From Telmatospirillum siberiense (GTDB taxonomy: Bacteria; Pseudomonadota; Alphaproteobacteria; Rhodospirillales; Magnetospirillaceae): a stretch of 64,000 nucleotides of DNA. Numbering within the stretch: position 1 is the first letter of the stretch; the number at the start of each line of letters is the position of its first letter. Positions 8,629 to 17,211 of the stretch are shown here, piece after piece. The position numbers were made by a program, and so were the translations under genes. The stretch lies in NCBI RefSeq assembly GCF_002845745.1, contig NZ_PIUM01000025.1, positions 36,467 through 100,466 on the forward strand. The letters run 5' to 3'. The notes under the pieces were generated by a model. It had not been told where the DNA came from. It saw only the letters and a program-made list of their open reading frames with translations, and did not search any database.

Positions 8629-9263
8629 TCGTCGCTCTGCTCAATCAGAAGGGCGGCGTCGGCAAAACAACGCTGGCCCTGCATCTCGCCGGAGCCTGGG
8701 CAAGGCTCGGCAAGCGCGTCACCTTGATCGACGCCGACCCGCAAGGTTCGTCCCTCGACTGGTCCGAACAGCGGGCGCGCCAGGGCGTATCCCGGCTGTT
8801 CGGTGTCATCGGTCTGGCCCGCGACACCCTGCACCGTGAGGCCCCCGAACTGGCCCGCGATGTCGATCATATCGTCATCGATGGACCGCCACGCGTCGCC
8901 GGTTTGATGCGCTCGGCGTTGCTGGCCGCCGACCTGGTGCTGATCCCGGCGCAACCCTCGCCGTTCGACGGCTGGGCTTCGGGCGAGATCCTGAAACTGC
9001 TCGGCGAAGCGCGGATCTTCCGTCCGCAGCTCGCCGCCCGCTTCGTGCTCAACCGCTGCGGCGCCCGCACCGTCATCGCCCGCGAAACCGCCGAAGCTTT
9101 AGCCGAGCATGACCCGCCAGTGCTGCGGGCCACCATCGGCCAGCGGGTCGTTTTCGCCGATGCGCCGCAGTCCGGACGGCTGGTATTCGAGATCGACGAA
9201 GACAGCCTAGCATCCGATGAGGTCGCCGCGTTTGCTGCCGAAGTGGCGAGGATCGCGCCATGA
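8625..9263 (+). CDS. parA: ParA-family partition ATPase
   Basis: 212 residues. The deviant Walker A motif NQKGGVGKTTLALHLA lies at the N-terminus, followed by TLIDADPQGSSLDW and HIVIDGPPR (Walker B). This is the short ParA/MinD type that segregates plasmids or extrachromosomal ICE circles on the nucleoid. It overlaps repA and the next gene by four bases each, so all three are translated from one mRNA. No ParB homologue with the canonical fold is adjacent; the next small protein may fill that role. Confidence 0.9.
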   Translation: MIVALLNQKGGVGKTTLALHLAGAWARLGKRVTLIDADPQGSSLDWSEQRARQGVSRLFGVIGLARDTLHREAPELARDVDHIVIDGPPRVAGLMRSALLAADLVLIPAQPSPFDGWASGEILKLLGEARIFRPQLAARFVLNRCGARTVIARETAEALAEHDPPVLRATIGQRVVFADAPQSGRLVFEIDEDSLASDEVAAFAAEVARIAP

Positions 9264-9505
9264 CGACCGGGAGCCGGAAACGTACTTTCGTCACCCGTCC
9301 CGGTGACGCCGAAAGCTGGGTAAAGGCGCCGGACCAGCCGCCGCGCTCCGCTGCGGGATTCACCGCTCGCCTGACCATCGACATCACGCCGTCATTGCGC
9401 GGCCGCATCAAGGTCATCGCCTTCCGGCGCGGCATCACCGTCGCCGACATGCTGCGCGATCTGTTGGCCCGCGAGTTTCCCGATAGCCAAGGAGAGTCCC
9501 CATGA
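9260..9505 (+). CDS. small basic protein after parA, possible partition partner
   Basis: 81 residues, Arg-rich N-terminus, with a ribbon-helix-helix-like C-terminal half (FTARLTIDITPSLRGRIK, then GITVADMLRDLLAREF). RHH proteins encoded directly behind parA often act as the DNA-binding centromere partner. This is inference from position and fold, as I do not recognise a named family. ATGA overlaps join it to parA and to the DUF2840 gene. Confidence 0.6.
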   Translation: MTTGSRKRTFVTRPGDAESWVKAPDQPPRSAAGFTARLTIDITPSLRGRIKVIAFRRGITVADMLRDLLAREFPDSQGESP

Positions 9506-10011
9506 CCGGCATCGCACCGCCCGCCCGTCCGATTGTGCGTGACGTGGCGGCCAGCCTGACCCGCGTCGAACTGACCTGGGTCGAAAAGCAAATCGAGAAC
9601 TGGATCCGCTTCGGCCGCGTGGTCGAGGATAAGGTTCTCGACCGCCGCCGACGCGTCGTCGGTTTCGCGCCGAACAGCCTTTTCGCCTTTGTCCGCTGGA
9701 CGTCCAACGACTACGGCACCGTCAGCTCGCGCATCGACATCGTTCGCGCCATCACACTGGGCGAGCGCTATCAGACGCTGCCCTTCGTGCGGCCCGGTGG
9801 CGACATCCTCCTGCATATCAACGGTTGGCCGAAGGTCGAACGAGTGCTGCAAGCCATCGACGCGGTGGAAGGTCTCGGGCTAGATCCAGCCGACGCCGCG
9901 CCCGATCACTGGCGGCATGTCCACAACCGCCTGACCGCCGGCCATCAGCCGCGCGCCTATACGCGCGAACGGCACGACGCTTGGTTGCTGCGCCGGAGCG
10001 TCGCGCCATGA
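9502..10011 (+). CDS. DUF2840 domain protein
   Basis: 169 residues matching DUF2840, a family of unknown function found almost only between parA and traF in these ICEs: TRVELTWVEKQIENWIRFG, FAPNSLFAFVRW, and the GGDILLHINGWPKVERVL segment. Two-gene overlaps (ATGA at both ends) place it in the transfer operon. A role in transfer or partition is only inferred from synteny. Confidence 0.8.
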   Translation: MTGIAPPARPIVRDVAASLTRVELTWVEKQIENWIRFGRVVEDKVLDRRRRVVGFAPNSLFAFVRWTSNDYGTVSSRIDIVRAITLGERYQTLPFVRPGGDILLHINGWPKVERVLQAIDAVEGLGLDPADAAPDHWRHVHNRLTAGHQPRAYTRERHDAWLLRRSVAP

Positions 10012-10538
10012 CACGCTTCGGCTGGGTGATGTCGACCTATTTCGCGGTCCTGACCATTGGTGGTTTGGCCTTCGTCCATCCAACGCCCCGGCTGTTGTGG
10101 AATGCTACCGCCAGCACGCCGACCGGGCTCTATGTCCTGCAGCCGGTGCGCATTCCGCATGTCGGCGATCTGGTGGCCGTGTTGCCGCCGGAGCCGGTCG
10201 CCCGCTTCCTGGCCGAAGGCCGCTATCTGCCCCAGCACGTGCCGCTGCTGAAGCAGGTCGCCGCGGTGCCGGGGCAAACCGTCTGCCGTTTTGGTCGCAC
10301 CGTGACCGTCGAGGGTGTGGTGATCGGTCAAGCGCACGAGCGCGACAGCCGGGGCCGTGATCTGCCGATCTGGCGCGGCTGCCGCACGCTCACCAACAGC
10401 GAAATCTTCCTGCTCAACCGGCATCCCGACAGCCTGGACGGCCGCTATTTCGGCCCGCTGCCCGCCGCGGCGATCATCGGTCGCGCGGTGCCGCTGTGGC
10501 TCGATCGTTCTCCCGCCACTCTGCCGCCGGCCGACTGA
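10008..10538 (+). CDS. traF: TraF conjugal-transfer signal peptidase (S26 family)
   Basis: 176-residue S26 peptidase that in IncP-type systems processes the TrbC pilin, here probably the trbC product at 22626. It has an N-terminal membrane anchor (VMSTYFAVLTIGGLAFV), TPTGLY with the region of the catalytic Ser, LLKQVAAVPG with the catalytic Lys, and the FLLNRHPDSLDGRYFGP box typical of TraF. The ATG at 10008 overlaps the DUF2840 stop. A longer frame from 9825 exists but its extra residues are low-complexity Arg/Ala shadow of the gene before. Confidence 0.9.
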   Translation: MTRFGWVMSTYFAVLTIGGLAFVHPTPRLLWNATASTPTGLYVLQPVRIPHVGDLVAVLPPEPVARFLAEGRYLPQHVPLLKQVAAVPGQTVCRFGRTVTVEGVVIGQAHERDSRGRDLPIWRGCRTLTNSEIFLLNRHPDSLDGRYFGPLPAAAIIGRAVPLWLDRSPATLPPAD

Positions 10539-10572
10539 TTTCCCTTCCAACTGCAAACCAAGGAGGCACCTC

Positions 10573-10911
10573 ATGGCCCATATTGGCACCTTCACCCGCA
10601 CCACCGACGGTTACAGCGGCCATCTGCGGACGCTTACCCTCGACCTCGAACTGACGCTGGTTCCCGCCGAGCATGCCGACGCGGAAAACGCGCCCGACTA
10701 TCGCATCCATCTCGGCGCCGATGCCGATGGACCGGAGGTCGGCGCTGGCTGGAAACGCACCGGCGAGCGGGCCGGCGATTACGTCGCCCTGCTGATCGAC
10801 GACCCCACCTTGACGCAGCCCTTGCGCGCCAACCTGTTCCAGTCCGACACCAAGGGCAAGGCCTTCGCCCTGCTGTGGAACCGCCCGGCCAAGCGCGAAG
10901 AAAAGCGGTGA
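10573..10911 (+). CDS. DUF736 family protein
   Basis: 112 residues, the DUF736 family: MAHIGTFTRTTDGYSGHL, DYRIHLG, AGWKRTGERAGDYVALLIDDP, FALLWNRP. Function unknown; the gene is a regular companion of conjugation modules in Alphaproteobacteria. A strong AAGGAGG at 10560-10566 fixes the ATG at 10573; the upstream open frame is not translated as part of it. It is followed at once by the transglycosylase gene. Confidence 0.9.
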   Translation: MAHIGTFTRTTDGYSGHLRTLTLDLELTLVPAEHADAENAPDYRIHLGADADGPEVGAGWKRTGERAGDYVALLIDDPTLTQPLRANLFQSDTKGKAFALLWNRPAKREEKR

Positions 10912-10915
10912 CGCG

Positions 10916-11782
10916 ATGGCCGCGATCTTCTCCTCCATTCCTTTGTTCGATCGAAAGCCGCGCCATTCCTTCGTCCCGACCGACATTTGTTCGGCCGTCG
11001 CGCGCAGCGGCGGTCCAGGGCGGCCTCCAGGCCGGCGCGATAGCGCTTTACCCTGGACGGCCGCGAGCACGATGGCAGTCTTGGCGGACATCGGGCGAAC
11101 GGCTTCTTTTGCTGTTGCGATCCTGTCGGCCTTCCTGTTGTCCAGCGGCAGAGTCATGGCGCAATCGATGCCCGTGATCATCGTCCCCGAGCGTGCGTCG
11201 GCTGCCGATCCGTTCGCGGATTTCGTCGCCGAGGCTGCGCAGCGCTTCGTCATTCCGGCAACGTGGATTCGCGCAGTCATGACAGTCGAAAGCGCCAGCA
11301 ATCCGCACGCCCTGTCGCCCAAAGGCGCCATGGGACTGATGCAGATCATGCAGGTCACCTGGGCAACCTGGCGCGACCGGCTCGCGCTCGGCAATGATCC
11401 GTTCAATCCGCACGCCAACATTCTGGCCGGCACGGCTTATCTGCGCGAGATGCACGACCGCTACGGGTCGTCGGGTTTTCTGGCGGCCTACAATGCCGGT
11501 CCGGCCCGCTACGAAGAGCATCTGGCGACCGGCCGACCGCTACCCGCCGAGACGCGAACTTATGTCGCGATGTTGGCGCCGATGATCGGTGACAGGCAGG
11601 TCGCTGGCGTCACCAGTCCCGCCGACACAGTCCTCAAGCCGCGCGCCTGGGCCACCGCGCCGCTGTTCATCATGCGGGCCGAAAGCGCAGAACCGGCTCC
11701 GCCGATGAATGATGCTTCGGCTATGCCCCCCCGATCGGAGGGGCTGTTCGTCCGCTTTGCTGACATGGGGCGACGGCCATGA
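10916..11782 (+). CDS. lytic transglycosylase (SLT/VirB1-like)
   Basis: 288 residues. A goose-type lysozyme/SLT domain is seen as IRAVMTVESASNPHALSPKG (catalytic Glu in VES), MGLMQIMQVTW, AGTAYLREM and FLAAYNAGPARYE. A hydrophobic segment around residues 62-80 ends in VMAQS and would be the signal peptide. The natural start may therefore be an internal Met (residue 53) rather than the ATG at 10916. It locally opens peptidoglycan for the mating channel. It is the last gene before the relaxase. Confidence 0.85.
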   Translation: MAAIFSSIPLFDRKPRHSFVPTDICSAVARSGGPGRPPGRRDSALPWTAASTMAVLADIGRTASFAVAILSAFLLSSGRVMAQSMPVIIVPERASAADPFADFVAEAAQRFVIPATWIRAVMTVESASNPHALSPKGAMGLMQIMQVTWATWRDRLALGNDPFNPHANILAGTAYLREMHDRYGSSGFLAAYNAGPARYEEHLATGRPLPAETRTYVAMLAPMIGDRQVAGVTSPADTVLKPRAWATAPLFIMRAESAEPAPPMNDASAMPPRSEGLFVRFADMGRRP

Positions 11783-12025
11783 CCGGCGACGCAGTCCGGC
11801 GAATCCCAGCGAAGACCGGCGAAGAGAACGCGATATTTCGGGGAAGGCGGGAGTCAACGACAGCACGAGGGCAAGATAAAAGGGCGCAATGTGCGCCTCG
11901 GTCGGGGGATTGGTTTTATTGGATTTTATCTCTGTTTCAGCAATGTGCGCCGCCCAAGTGCGACGTGCGCGTAATAGTCAACGTATTGTTCGGATTGCGA
12001 TTTTCACACATTGCGGAGATGGGCA
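11783..12025. other. candidate oriT / regulatory region upstream of the relaxase gene
   Basis: 243 bp, locally A/T-richer, without a convincing gene (an open frame from 11779 shows no family features). A 12-bp direct repeat GCAATGTGCGCC occurs at 11886-11897 and 11940-11951, and the first copy has GCGC arms around it. Relaxases of this type usually nick next to their own gene, and oriT of ICEMlSym is, as I recall, close to rlxS. No nic site could be identified. Confidence 0.4.
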
Positions 12026-13765
12026 ATGGCCGAGGACGATGACTTCCAAGTTCGGCCCGGCCGCATCCGCTCGTCCAAGAGCCAACGGGCCAAGCCCTTC
12101 ATCGCCCAGGTTCTCGCCGCCACCCAGCGGGCTGGCGGCAGCGTCTCGCGCAACGGCGTGATCGGCCGCCGCCACGCCTCGCATTTCGGACGTGGTCGCG
12201 TCGCCAGTGTCCGGGCCAACCGCCTTCTGACCAGCCGCTCGCGTCTGGTCACCGTCATGGCCCGGGTGCTTCGACACACGGCGCGGTCCGCGCCGCTCAC
12301 CGCCCATCTCGGTTATCTGCGCCGCGAGGGCGTCACCCGGGACGGGGAGAAGGCCCGGTTGTTCGGCCCGGAGACCGAGAACGCCGACCCCAAGGCGTTT
12401 GCCGAGCGCTGCCGGGACGACCGCCATCATTTCCGCTTCATCGTCTCGCCCGAGGACGCGGGCGATCTCGCCGACCTCAAGGGCTATGCCCGCGACCTGG
12501 TGGCGCAGATGGAAAAGGATCTTGGTACCCGGCTCGATTGGGTCGCCGTCGATCACTGGAACACCCGGCATCCGCATGTCCATATCATCCTGCGCGGCGT
12601 CGCCGACGATGGCCGCGATCTCGTCATCGCCCGCGATTACATCAAAGACGGTTTGAGGGCGCGCGCCCAGGACCTGGTTACCCAGGAACTCGGACCACGC
12701 ACCGACCTCGATATCCGCCATGCGCTGGAGCGGCAGGTCGATGGCGACCATTGGACCCAACTCGACCGCCAGCTTGTCCGGGATGCCGATCGGCATGGCG
12801 TCATCGATCTGGCGTCGGTCCCAGGTCAACAGCCCGATGAATTCCACGCGCTGAAGGTTGGGCGCCTGCGTAGGCTCGAAACCCTTGGCCTCGCTCACCA
12901 GGTCGGCGCCGGGCAATGGGTGATGGACGAGACGGCCGAAAACACCCTGCGCGAACTCGGCGAGCGGAGCGACATTATCAAGCGCATCCATCGCGGTTTG
13001 ACCGAGCGGGGCATCCAGCGCGGCCCCGCCAACTATGTGCTGGCTGGTGAGAGCCTCGATGATCCGATCATCGGCCGGCTGGTCGATCGCGGTCTCGACG
13101 ACGAACTGAAGGGCACCGCTTATGCCGTGGTCGATGGCACCGACGGCCGCACCCATCACATCCGACTGCCCGATCTCGACGCCGCCGGCGACAGCACGCC
13201 GGGCTCGATCGTCGAGTTGCGCAAGTTCGATGACGCGCGGGGCCGCCGTCGGGTGGCCCTGGCCGTCCGTTCCGACCTTTCCATCGAGGCCCAGGTGATG
13301 GCGACCGGCGCCACCTGGCTCGACCGTCAGGCCATCGCCCGTGGGCCGATGACACTGGGTGAGACCGGCTTCGGCGCCGAGGTCAAGGATGCCATGGAAC
13401 GGCGGGCCGAACATCTGATCGAGCGGGGCCTCGCCGAGCGGCAGGCCCGCGGCATCGTCTATGCCCGCAACCTGATCGGTACCCTGCGCCACCAGGAGGT
13501 GGAGGCGATGGGACAGAAACTGGCCGACGAGACGGGGCTGTCGTTCCAGTCCGCAGGCACCGGCGACTATGTGGCCGGGACCTATCGCCAGCGCTTCCTG
13601 CTCGCCTCCGGCCGCTTCGCCATGATCGATGATGGGCTTGGCTTCCAGCTCGTGCCCTGGTCGCCGTCGCTGGAGAAGCAGCTCGGACGCCATGTCTCGG
13701 GCGTCATGCGGGACGATGGCGGCATCAACTGGGGCTTCGGGCGGAAGCGAGGACTGGGGTTATGA
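12026..13765 (+). CDS. rlxS: RlxS-type relaxase (DUF3363 family)
   Basis: 579 residues. The relaxase centre shows the three-His metal motif in NTRHPHVHIILRG, with HHFRFIVSPEDA upstream. The C-terminal half is DUF3363 (SDIIKRIHRGL, LVDRGLDDELKGTAYAVVDG, FLLASGRFAMIDDGLGFQLVPW). It nicks oriT, pilots the strand through TraG and the Trb channel, and is the ICE MOBP-like transesterase. Start taken at ATG 12026 (MAEDDDF) after GGAGATGGG; a TTG at 12011 would add five residues. A long antisense frame is a shadow. Confidence 0.92.
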   Translation: MAEDDDFQVRPGRIRSSKSQRAKPFIAQVLAATQRAGGSVSRNGVIGRRHASHFGRGRVASVRANRLLTSRSRLVTVMARVLRHTARSAPLTAHLGYLRREGVTRDGEKARLFGPETENADPKAFAERCRDDRHHFRFIVSPEDAGDLADLKGYARDLVAQMEKDLGTRLDWVAVDHWNTRHPHVHIILRGVADDGRDLVIARDYIKDGLRARAQDLVTQELGPRTDLDIRHALERQVDGDHWTQLDRQLVRDADRHGVIDLASVPGQQPDEFHALKVGRLRRLETLGLAHQVGAGQWVMDETAENTLRELGERSDIIKRIHRGLTERGIQRGPANYVLAGESLDDPIIGRLVDRGLDDELKGTAYAVVDGTDGRTHHIRLPDLDAAGDSTPGSIVELRKFDDARGRRRVALAVRSDLSIEAQVMATGATWLDRQAIARGPMTLGETGFGAEVKDAMERRAEHLIERGLAERQARGIVYARNLIGTLRHQEVEAMGQKLADETGLSFQSAGTGDYVAGTYRQRFLLASGRFAMIDDGLGFQLVPWSPSLEKQLGRHVSGVMRDDGGINWGFGRKRGLGL

Positions 13766-14026
13766 GGGCCGCCTTCGCCAGAGAGATGAACTTGGCCGCG
13801 CCTAGACTCTACGGCAGCATTGCGCCCAAGTTGGGCATTCTGGGGATCGGGGCCGATTCCAGATAACGGACCTTCCCCGGTTTCACCGGGTCGTCGTGGT
13901 TGGGCCATAACCCGCCCTTCCCTGGCGCCGGCAAAGTCGTGCCTGACTATAGAACTGGCGAGCGCTATCCTCAGTGCTCTCAGAACGCCCCTCGAGGGCG
14001 GCGCCGCACAAGGAAGACTCGGCACA

Positions 14027-15121
14027 ATGGCAGCTATCACATCATCCTGGTCGTGGATCGATCCGTTCGTCCAGAATTCGGTGGAATTGAAGAATCCTCA
14101 CGCAGCCACGCTTAAGGGCAGGGTGGGCGAACTCGTCGAAGTGCTGGATGCGGTGAAACACTTCGGTTCCGCCAACAACGTGTCACAGAGCACGGTCTTG
14201 GCGCTTCACGACCCGTTGGTCCAGCCGCCTTTGAAGTTTTCGCTAGGCAGCAACATGCCGTTGATGTCGTTTCATCCCCAGCGGCTAAAGACCCTGCTGA
14301 TCGGTCCCGACATTTCCGCCAGCGAGTTCTGTAAGTTCTTACCGCAACCGGGCAAGGAGGGGAAAGCTGTCTGGGGCGGGATTGATCCAATGACCTTTCC
14401 CAGCGAGCAAGCCAAGGGCGCCGTCACGGAGGCCATGTTCCGCATGCTTTGCACGGCCCTGCGAATTCTGGCCATTCCAATTAAGTACCGCGGGGACAAC
14501 GGGATCGACTCGTTCAGCATCGTTCCGATCAAAGGGAAGATCTTTTTTGCTTCTGTAGACTGCAAGCAGAAAGAGACTTGGCAACCACTGAACCTCCATA
14601 GGCCAGAAGGGACGTATGAACGGCTAGCAAGTTTCCTTGATCGCGGCATGCATGCCAACATGCCCTCCGATTTTGCGCTGCTAATCGAATTCTCTGCCCT
14701 GTGCCTCTGGAGCTTGGCTGAGGACAAGATTCCCGAGGGTTCGTTTCCCGCTGCGTTTTTCGGCGGTTTCGCGGTTCCGAAAACCGGCCCGAGATCCGGG
14801 ATGAACCTTAAGCTGCTGCGACGAGCAAATGCAGGTAAGAACGGCGTAAAGGACCGCCCCATCAACGACGAGGTCATGGTCAGATTCCCCCTGACGCGAG
14901 CCATCAACGCGCTCAAGATCCTGCTGATTATCCTTGCCAACCTGGAGTGGGATCTGGAAACGAAAGGCATTAACAGGATGAATGAAATTTACAACATGAC
15001 ATGCGGAGACATCAAATCGGCGACTTATTTCCAATGGACGCGCTTTCTCCATGAAGTGAGGCACGGAAACGCCGTTCGGTACTTTCTTAATAAGCACAGG
15101 CGAAGCTCCTTCAGATTGTAG
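14027..15121 (+). CDS. hypothetical protein, ORFan in rlxS-traG insertion
   Basis: 364 residues, not recognised. Start set at ATG 14027 after AAGGAAG; the open frame reaches 13820 but the added part is unlike the rest. Composition is mixed, with basic clusters (KTGPRSGMNLKLLRRANAGK) and no clear signal peptide or membrane helix. Codon use is less GC-biased than rlxS, which fits later insertion. Neighbours on both sides are separated by >250 bp, so it is probably transcribed alone. Confidence 0.55.
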   Translation: MAAITSSWSWIDPFVQNSVELKNPHAATLKGRVGELVEVLDAVKHFGSANNVSQSTVLALHDPLVQPPLKFSLGSNMPLMSFHPQRLKTLLIGPDISASEFCKFLPQPGKEGKAVWGGIDPMTFPSEQAKGAVTEAMFRMLCTALRILAIPIKYRGDNGIDSFSIVPIKGKIFFASVDCKQKETWQPLNLHRPEGTYERLASFLDRGMHANMPSDFALLIEFSALCLWSLAEDKIPEGSFPAAFFGGFAVPKTGPRSGMNLKLLRRANAGKNGVKDRPINDEVMVRFPLTRAINALKILLIILANLEWDLETKGINRMNEIYNMTCGDIKSATYFQWTRFLHEVRHGNAVRYFLNKHRRSSFRL

Positions 15122-15463
15122 CCACTGGGGCCGACCAATCTGAGGGCAGCTTCGGCTCAGGCATTGCCGAGGCCATGCTCGTCGGCAGCGTCCGGTTTCC
15201 CCGTCGGACAGGAGACATCCGAAAACGGCCCAATCAGGTCAGCTTCGCGCCCATCATCGCCGTTCCTGACGGACTCGGAACTTCTAAATAGCAGTCGTTC
15301 GTTTATGAACGGGCGATAATGTGTAATAGTTTGGTAACTGCTCGACATGATCGCGACCTGGCTCAGTAAGCTCGCCGGTGCAATGCGGGAGAATTGAGTC
15401 TTGATGGTTCTCAATATCGTGCCGGAGGCATTCCCATCGGGTTGACCTACACGAGATACCGCC
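15122..15463. other. intergenic, no feature seen
   Basis: 342 bp between the ORFan and the two membrane-protein genes. Open frames here overlap on both strands and none has family features. It presumably holds the promoter of the next pair. Confidence 0.4.
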
Positions 15464-15874
15464 ATGCAAGGCTACGACGAACATTCGATAGAAGAATACG
15501 AACCGAGCCGACGCGATCTGGAGGACCAGATTGGCCGAAACGAGGCGTACATTCATGAGTTGGAGCTGGTACACGATCACCTTCGGTCGATCGCAATGTA
15601 TTGGTACTTCGCGGCGAACCTGAGCATGATCGTTGCTATAGGTCTCGGCTTCCTACTATTCGCTCAAGGTCGTGCGTTCGACTGGCTAGTGCCCACGACT
15701 ACAGTGGGGCAGACGATTGTGACGGCTCTTCTTTCGCTGATAATCTGCGCCGCCGTATCTAGTTTCTTTAAGTTCGTCTCCTTGCGCCGGCTCGCAGCTG
15801 AGGCGACCGAGGTTGCCGAAGCCAATCGCGCGGTGGTTCACGGCGCCATCAGGCTCTTCGAAGAGATTGTCTGA
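15464..15874 (+). CDS. small membrane protein with coiled-coil N-terminus
   Basis: 136 residues. Acidic helical start (EPSRRDLEDQIGRNEAYIHEL), then two membrane spans (YWYFAANLSMIVAIGLGFLLF and TIVTALLSLIICAAVSSFFKF), then a charged helix. Family unknown. The stop overlaps the start of the next gene by one base (TGATG), so the two are translated together and probably work as a pair. Confidence 0.6.
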   Translation: MQGYDEHSIEEYEPSRRDLEDQIGRNEAYIHELELVHDHLRSIAMYWYFAANLSMIVAIGLGFLLFAQGRAFDWLVPTTTVGQTIVTALLSLIICAAVSSFFKFVSLRRLAAEATEVAEANRAVVHGAIRLFEEIV

Positions 15875-16479
15875 TGCCGCCTATCAGGTCGAAGATCGAC
15901 GATCTCGTCAACGTGGCGAACCGCGCCGAAAAGGCCCTCAAGACGATCTCGCGCTCATCCACCAACGCAACCAAACTCTCTACGGGAGCAATCTATGGCT
16001 GCCTTGGCTTCTTGATCGGCTCAGGAACGACGTTCGTTGGTCTCGCGGTGGTCTCGTCGCTCATCTACGCGCCATTTCTCGTGCCTGTTGTGGGGATCTG
16101 CGGACTGCTTGTCGGCGTGCTCGCAGGTCGCGACAGCATCGACCGCGCCAACGAGCGCGCGGCTGATCTTGTCGATCAGGTCTGGACGCTTCGTGATTGG
16201 GAGGTCGATGGCCTTGCCAGACAGATCAAGGATGCGCGGCGAACCAACTCACCCAGGCTCTCGCTCCTCGAGCAGAAGCGGACGTTTTTAGAGCTGGCCC
16301 CCCCTGAACGGCTGATGGACTATTATGGTCTGATCGACCGAAAGCTCGCGGCAAAGGAGCGAGATCATCCTCTCCTTGGACCCGGCGAAACCGAGATACG
16401 CTTGGCGTGGGACCCGGCTTCGCGACAGGTCGAAAGTCGACGTCAGATCGACGTCGAAGACGGAGCGGGGTCTAGCTGA
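15874..16479 (+). CDS. membrane protein, partner of upstream gene
   Basis: 201 residues, unrecognised. The central hydrophobic region (residues ~38-85, GCLGFLIGSG ... VPVVGICGLLVGVLAG) would span the membrane twice, leaving a ~110-residue charged C-terminal domain (WEVDGLARQIKDARR ... LLEQKRTFLELAPPERL), probably cytoplasmic. Translationally coupled to the preceding gene. Two-gene sets of small membrane proteins on ICEs can be entry-exclusion or abortive-infection factors, but nothing here proves it. Confidence 0.6.
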   Translation: MPPIRSKIDDLVNVANRAEKALKTISRSSTNATKLSTGAIYGCLGFLIGSGTTFVGLAVVSSLIYAPFLVPVVGICGLLVGVLAGRDSIDRANERAADLVDQVWTLRDWEVDGLARQIKDARRTNSPRLSLLEQKRTFLELAPPERLMDYYGLIDRKLAAKERDHPLLGPGETEIRLAWDPASRQVESRRQIDVEDGAGSS

Positions 16480-16935
16480 CCCGAGCGCGACTGGATGCGC
16501 CCGGAGATGCGAGCCAATCCAGTTGTGGTCGGCTCTAAGACCCATGTTACCCTGAGAACGATCCGCCCCCCCGCAGTCAAAACTGGGAATAGCGGATTGC
16601 GTCCCGAATATCGCCCTATGTACTTGTTCGCCGCTGGCGGCGACCTCTGCCGTGGCCTCACCTTATCCGGCGAGAAAAAATCCTCCAAAGTAATGGCTGT
16701 TTATCGACGTTTCATGCCGGAAGCGAACTGTCTGTTTCCGGCCCGATTCTGTCGTACCAGAGCGGGGGCCCGAACTGCCGCTCCTGGCCTGGACCTGTCG
16801 AGTATACAGAACAAACGGTTGCAGACCGGCAGGCATTCCAATCTCAACGATAGAGCGAATCTCTGTGGCGCGGGCATTGACCCGGCGGACCGGTCGTGCC
16901 ATCCGTAACGGCGATCTACATCAGGAGAACTTGCC
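16480..16935. other. intergenic region before the HU gene
   Basis: 456 bp. A 137-codon open frame (16495-16908) has no family features and a mixed composition typical of non-coding sequence, so it is not called. The promoter of the HU gene should lie in the last part; no clear -35/-10 pair was seen. Confidence 0.4.
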
Positions 16936-17211
16936 ATGAACAAGACCGACCTCGTTGCCAAGGTGGCGGAGCTTGCCAGCCTGTCCAAGGCGGATGCCGA
17001 CAAGGTGACCGACGCAATATTCACCGCCATTACCGGCGCGTTGAAAGACGGAGGCGACGTCCGGCTCATCGGCTTCGGGGCCTTCTCGGTGGCGGCCCGC
17101 GCCGCACGGGACGGCAAGAATCCGCGGACCGGCGAAAAAATCTCCATCCCCGCCAGCAAAGCGCCACGGTTCGTCGCCGGCAAGGCCTTAAAGGACGCCG
17201 TGAATGGCTGA
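16936..17211 (+). CDS. HU/IHF-type DNA-bending protein
   Basis: 91 residues, full-length HU: MNKTDLVAKVAELASLSK, then VRLIGFGAFSVAARAARDG, RNP-like KNPRTGEKISIPASKAP. It bends DNA and often assists recombination, replication or transfer of the element that carries it. The ATG follows CAGGAGA. Its last eight bases overlap the MucR-like gene, making a small nucleoid/regulator operon. Confidence 0.93.
   Translation: MNKTDLVAKVAELASLSKADADKVTDAIFTAITGALKDGGDVRLIGFGAFSVAARAARDGKNPRTGEKISIPASKAPRFVAGKALKDAVNG

Noticed and set aside
11779..12042. 87-codon frame overlapping the transglycosylase stop
   Set aside because: ATGA overlap looks tempting, but the peptide has no recognisable pattern, it runs into rlxS and the region is better explained as oriT/promoter.
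11978..13693. 571-codon antisense open frame over the relaxase gene
   Set aside because: Shadow of rlxS in a high-GC sequence; no family features, while the plus-strand frame has relaxase motifs.
16495..16908. 137-codon frame before the HU gene
   Set aside because: Composition and lack of family features suggest non-coding DNA.
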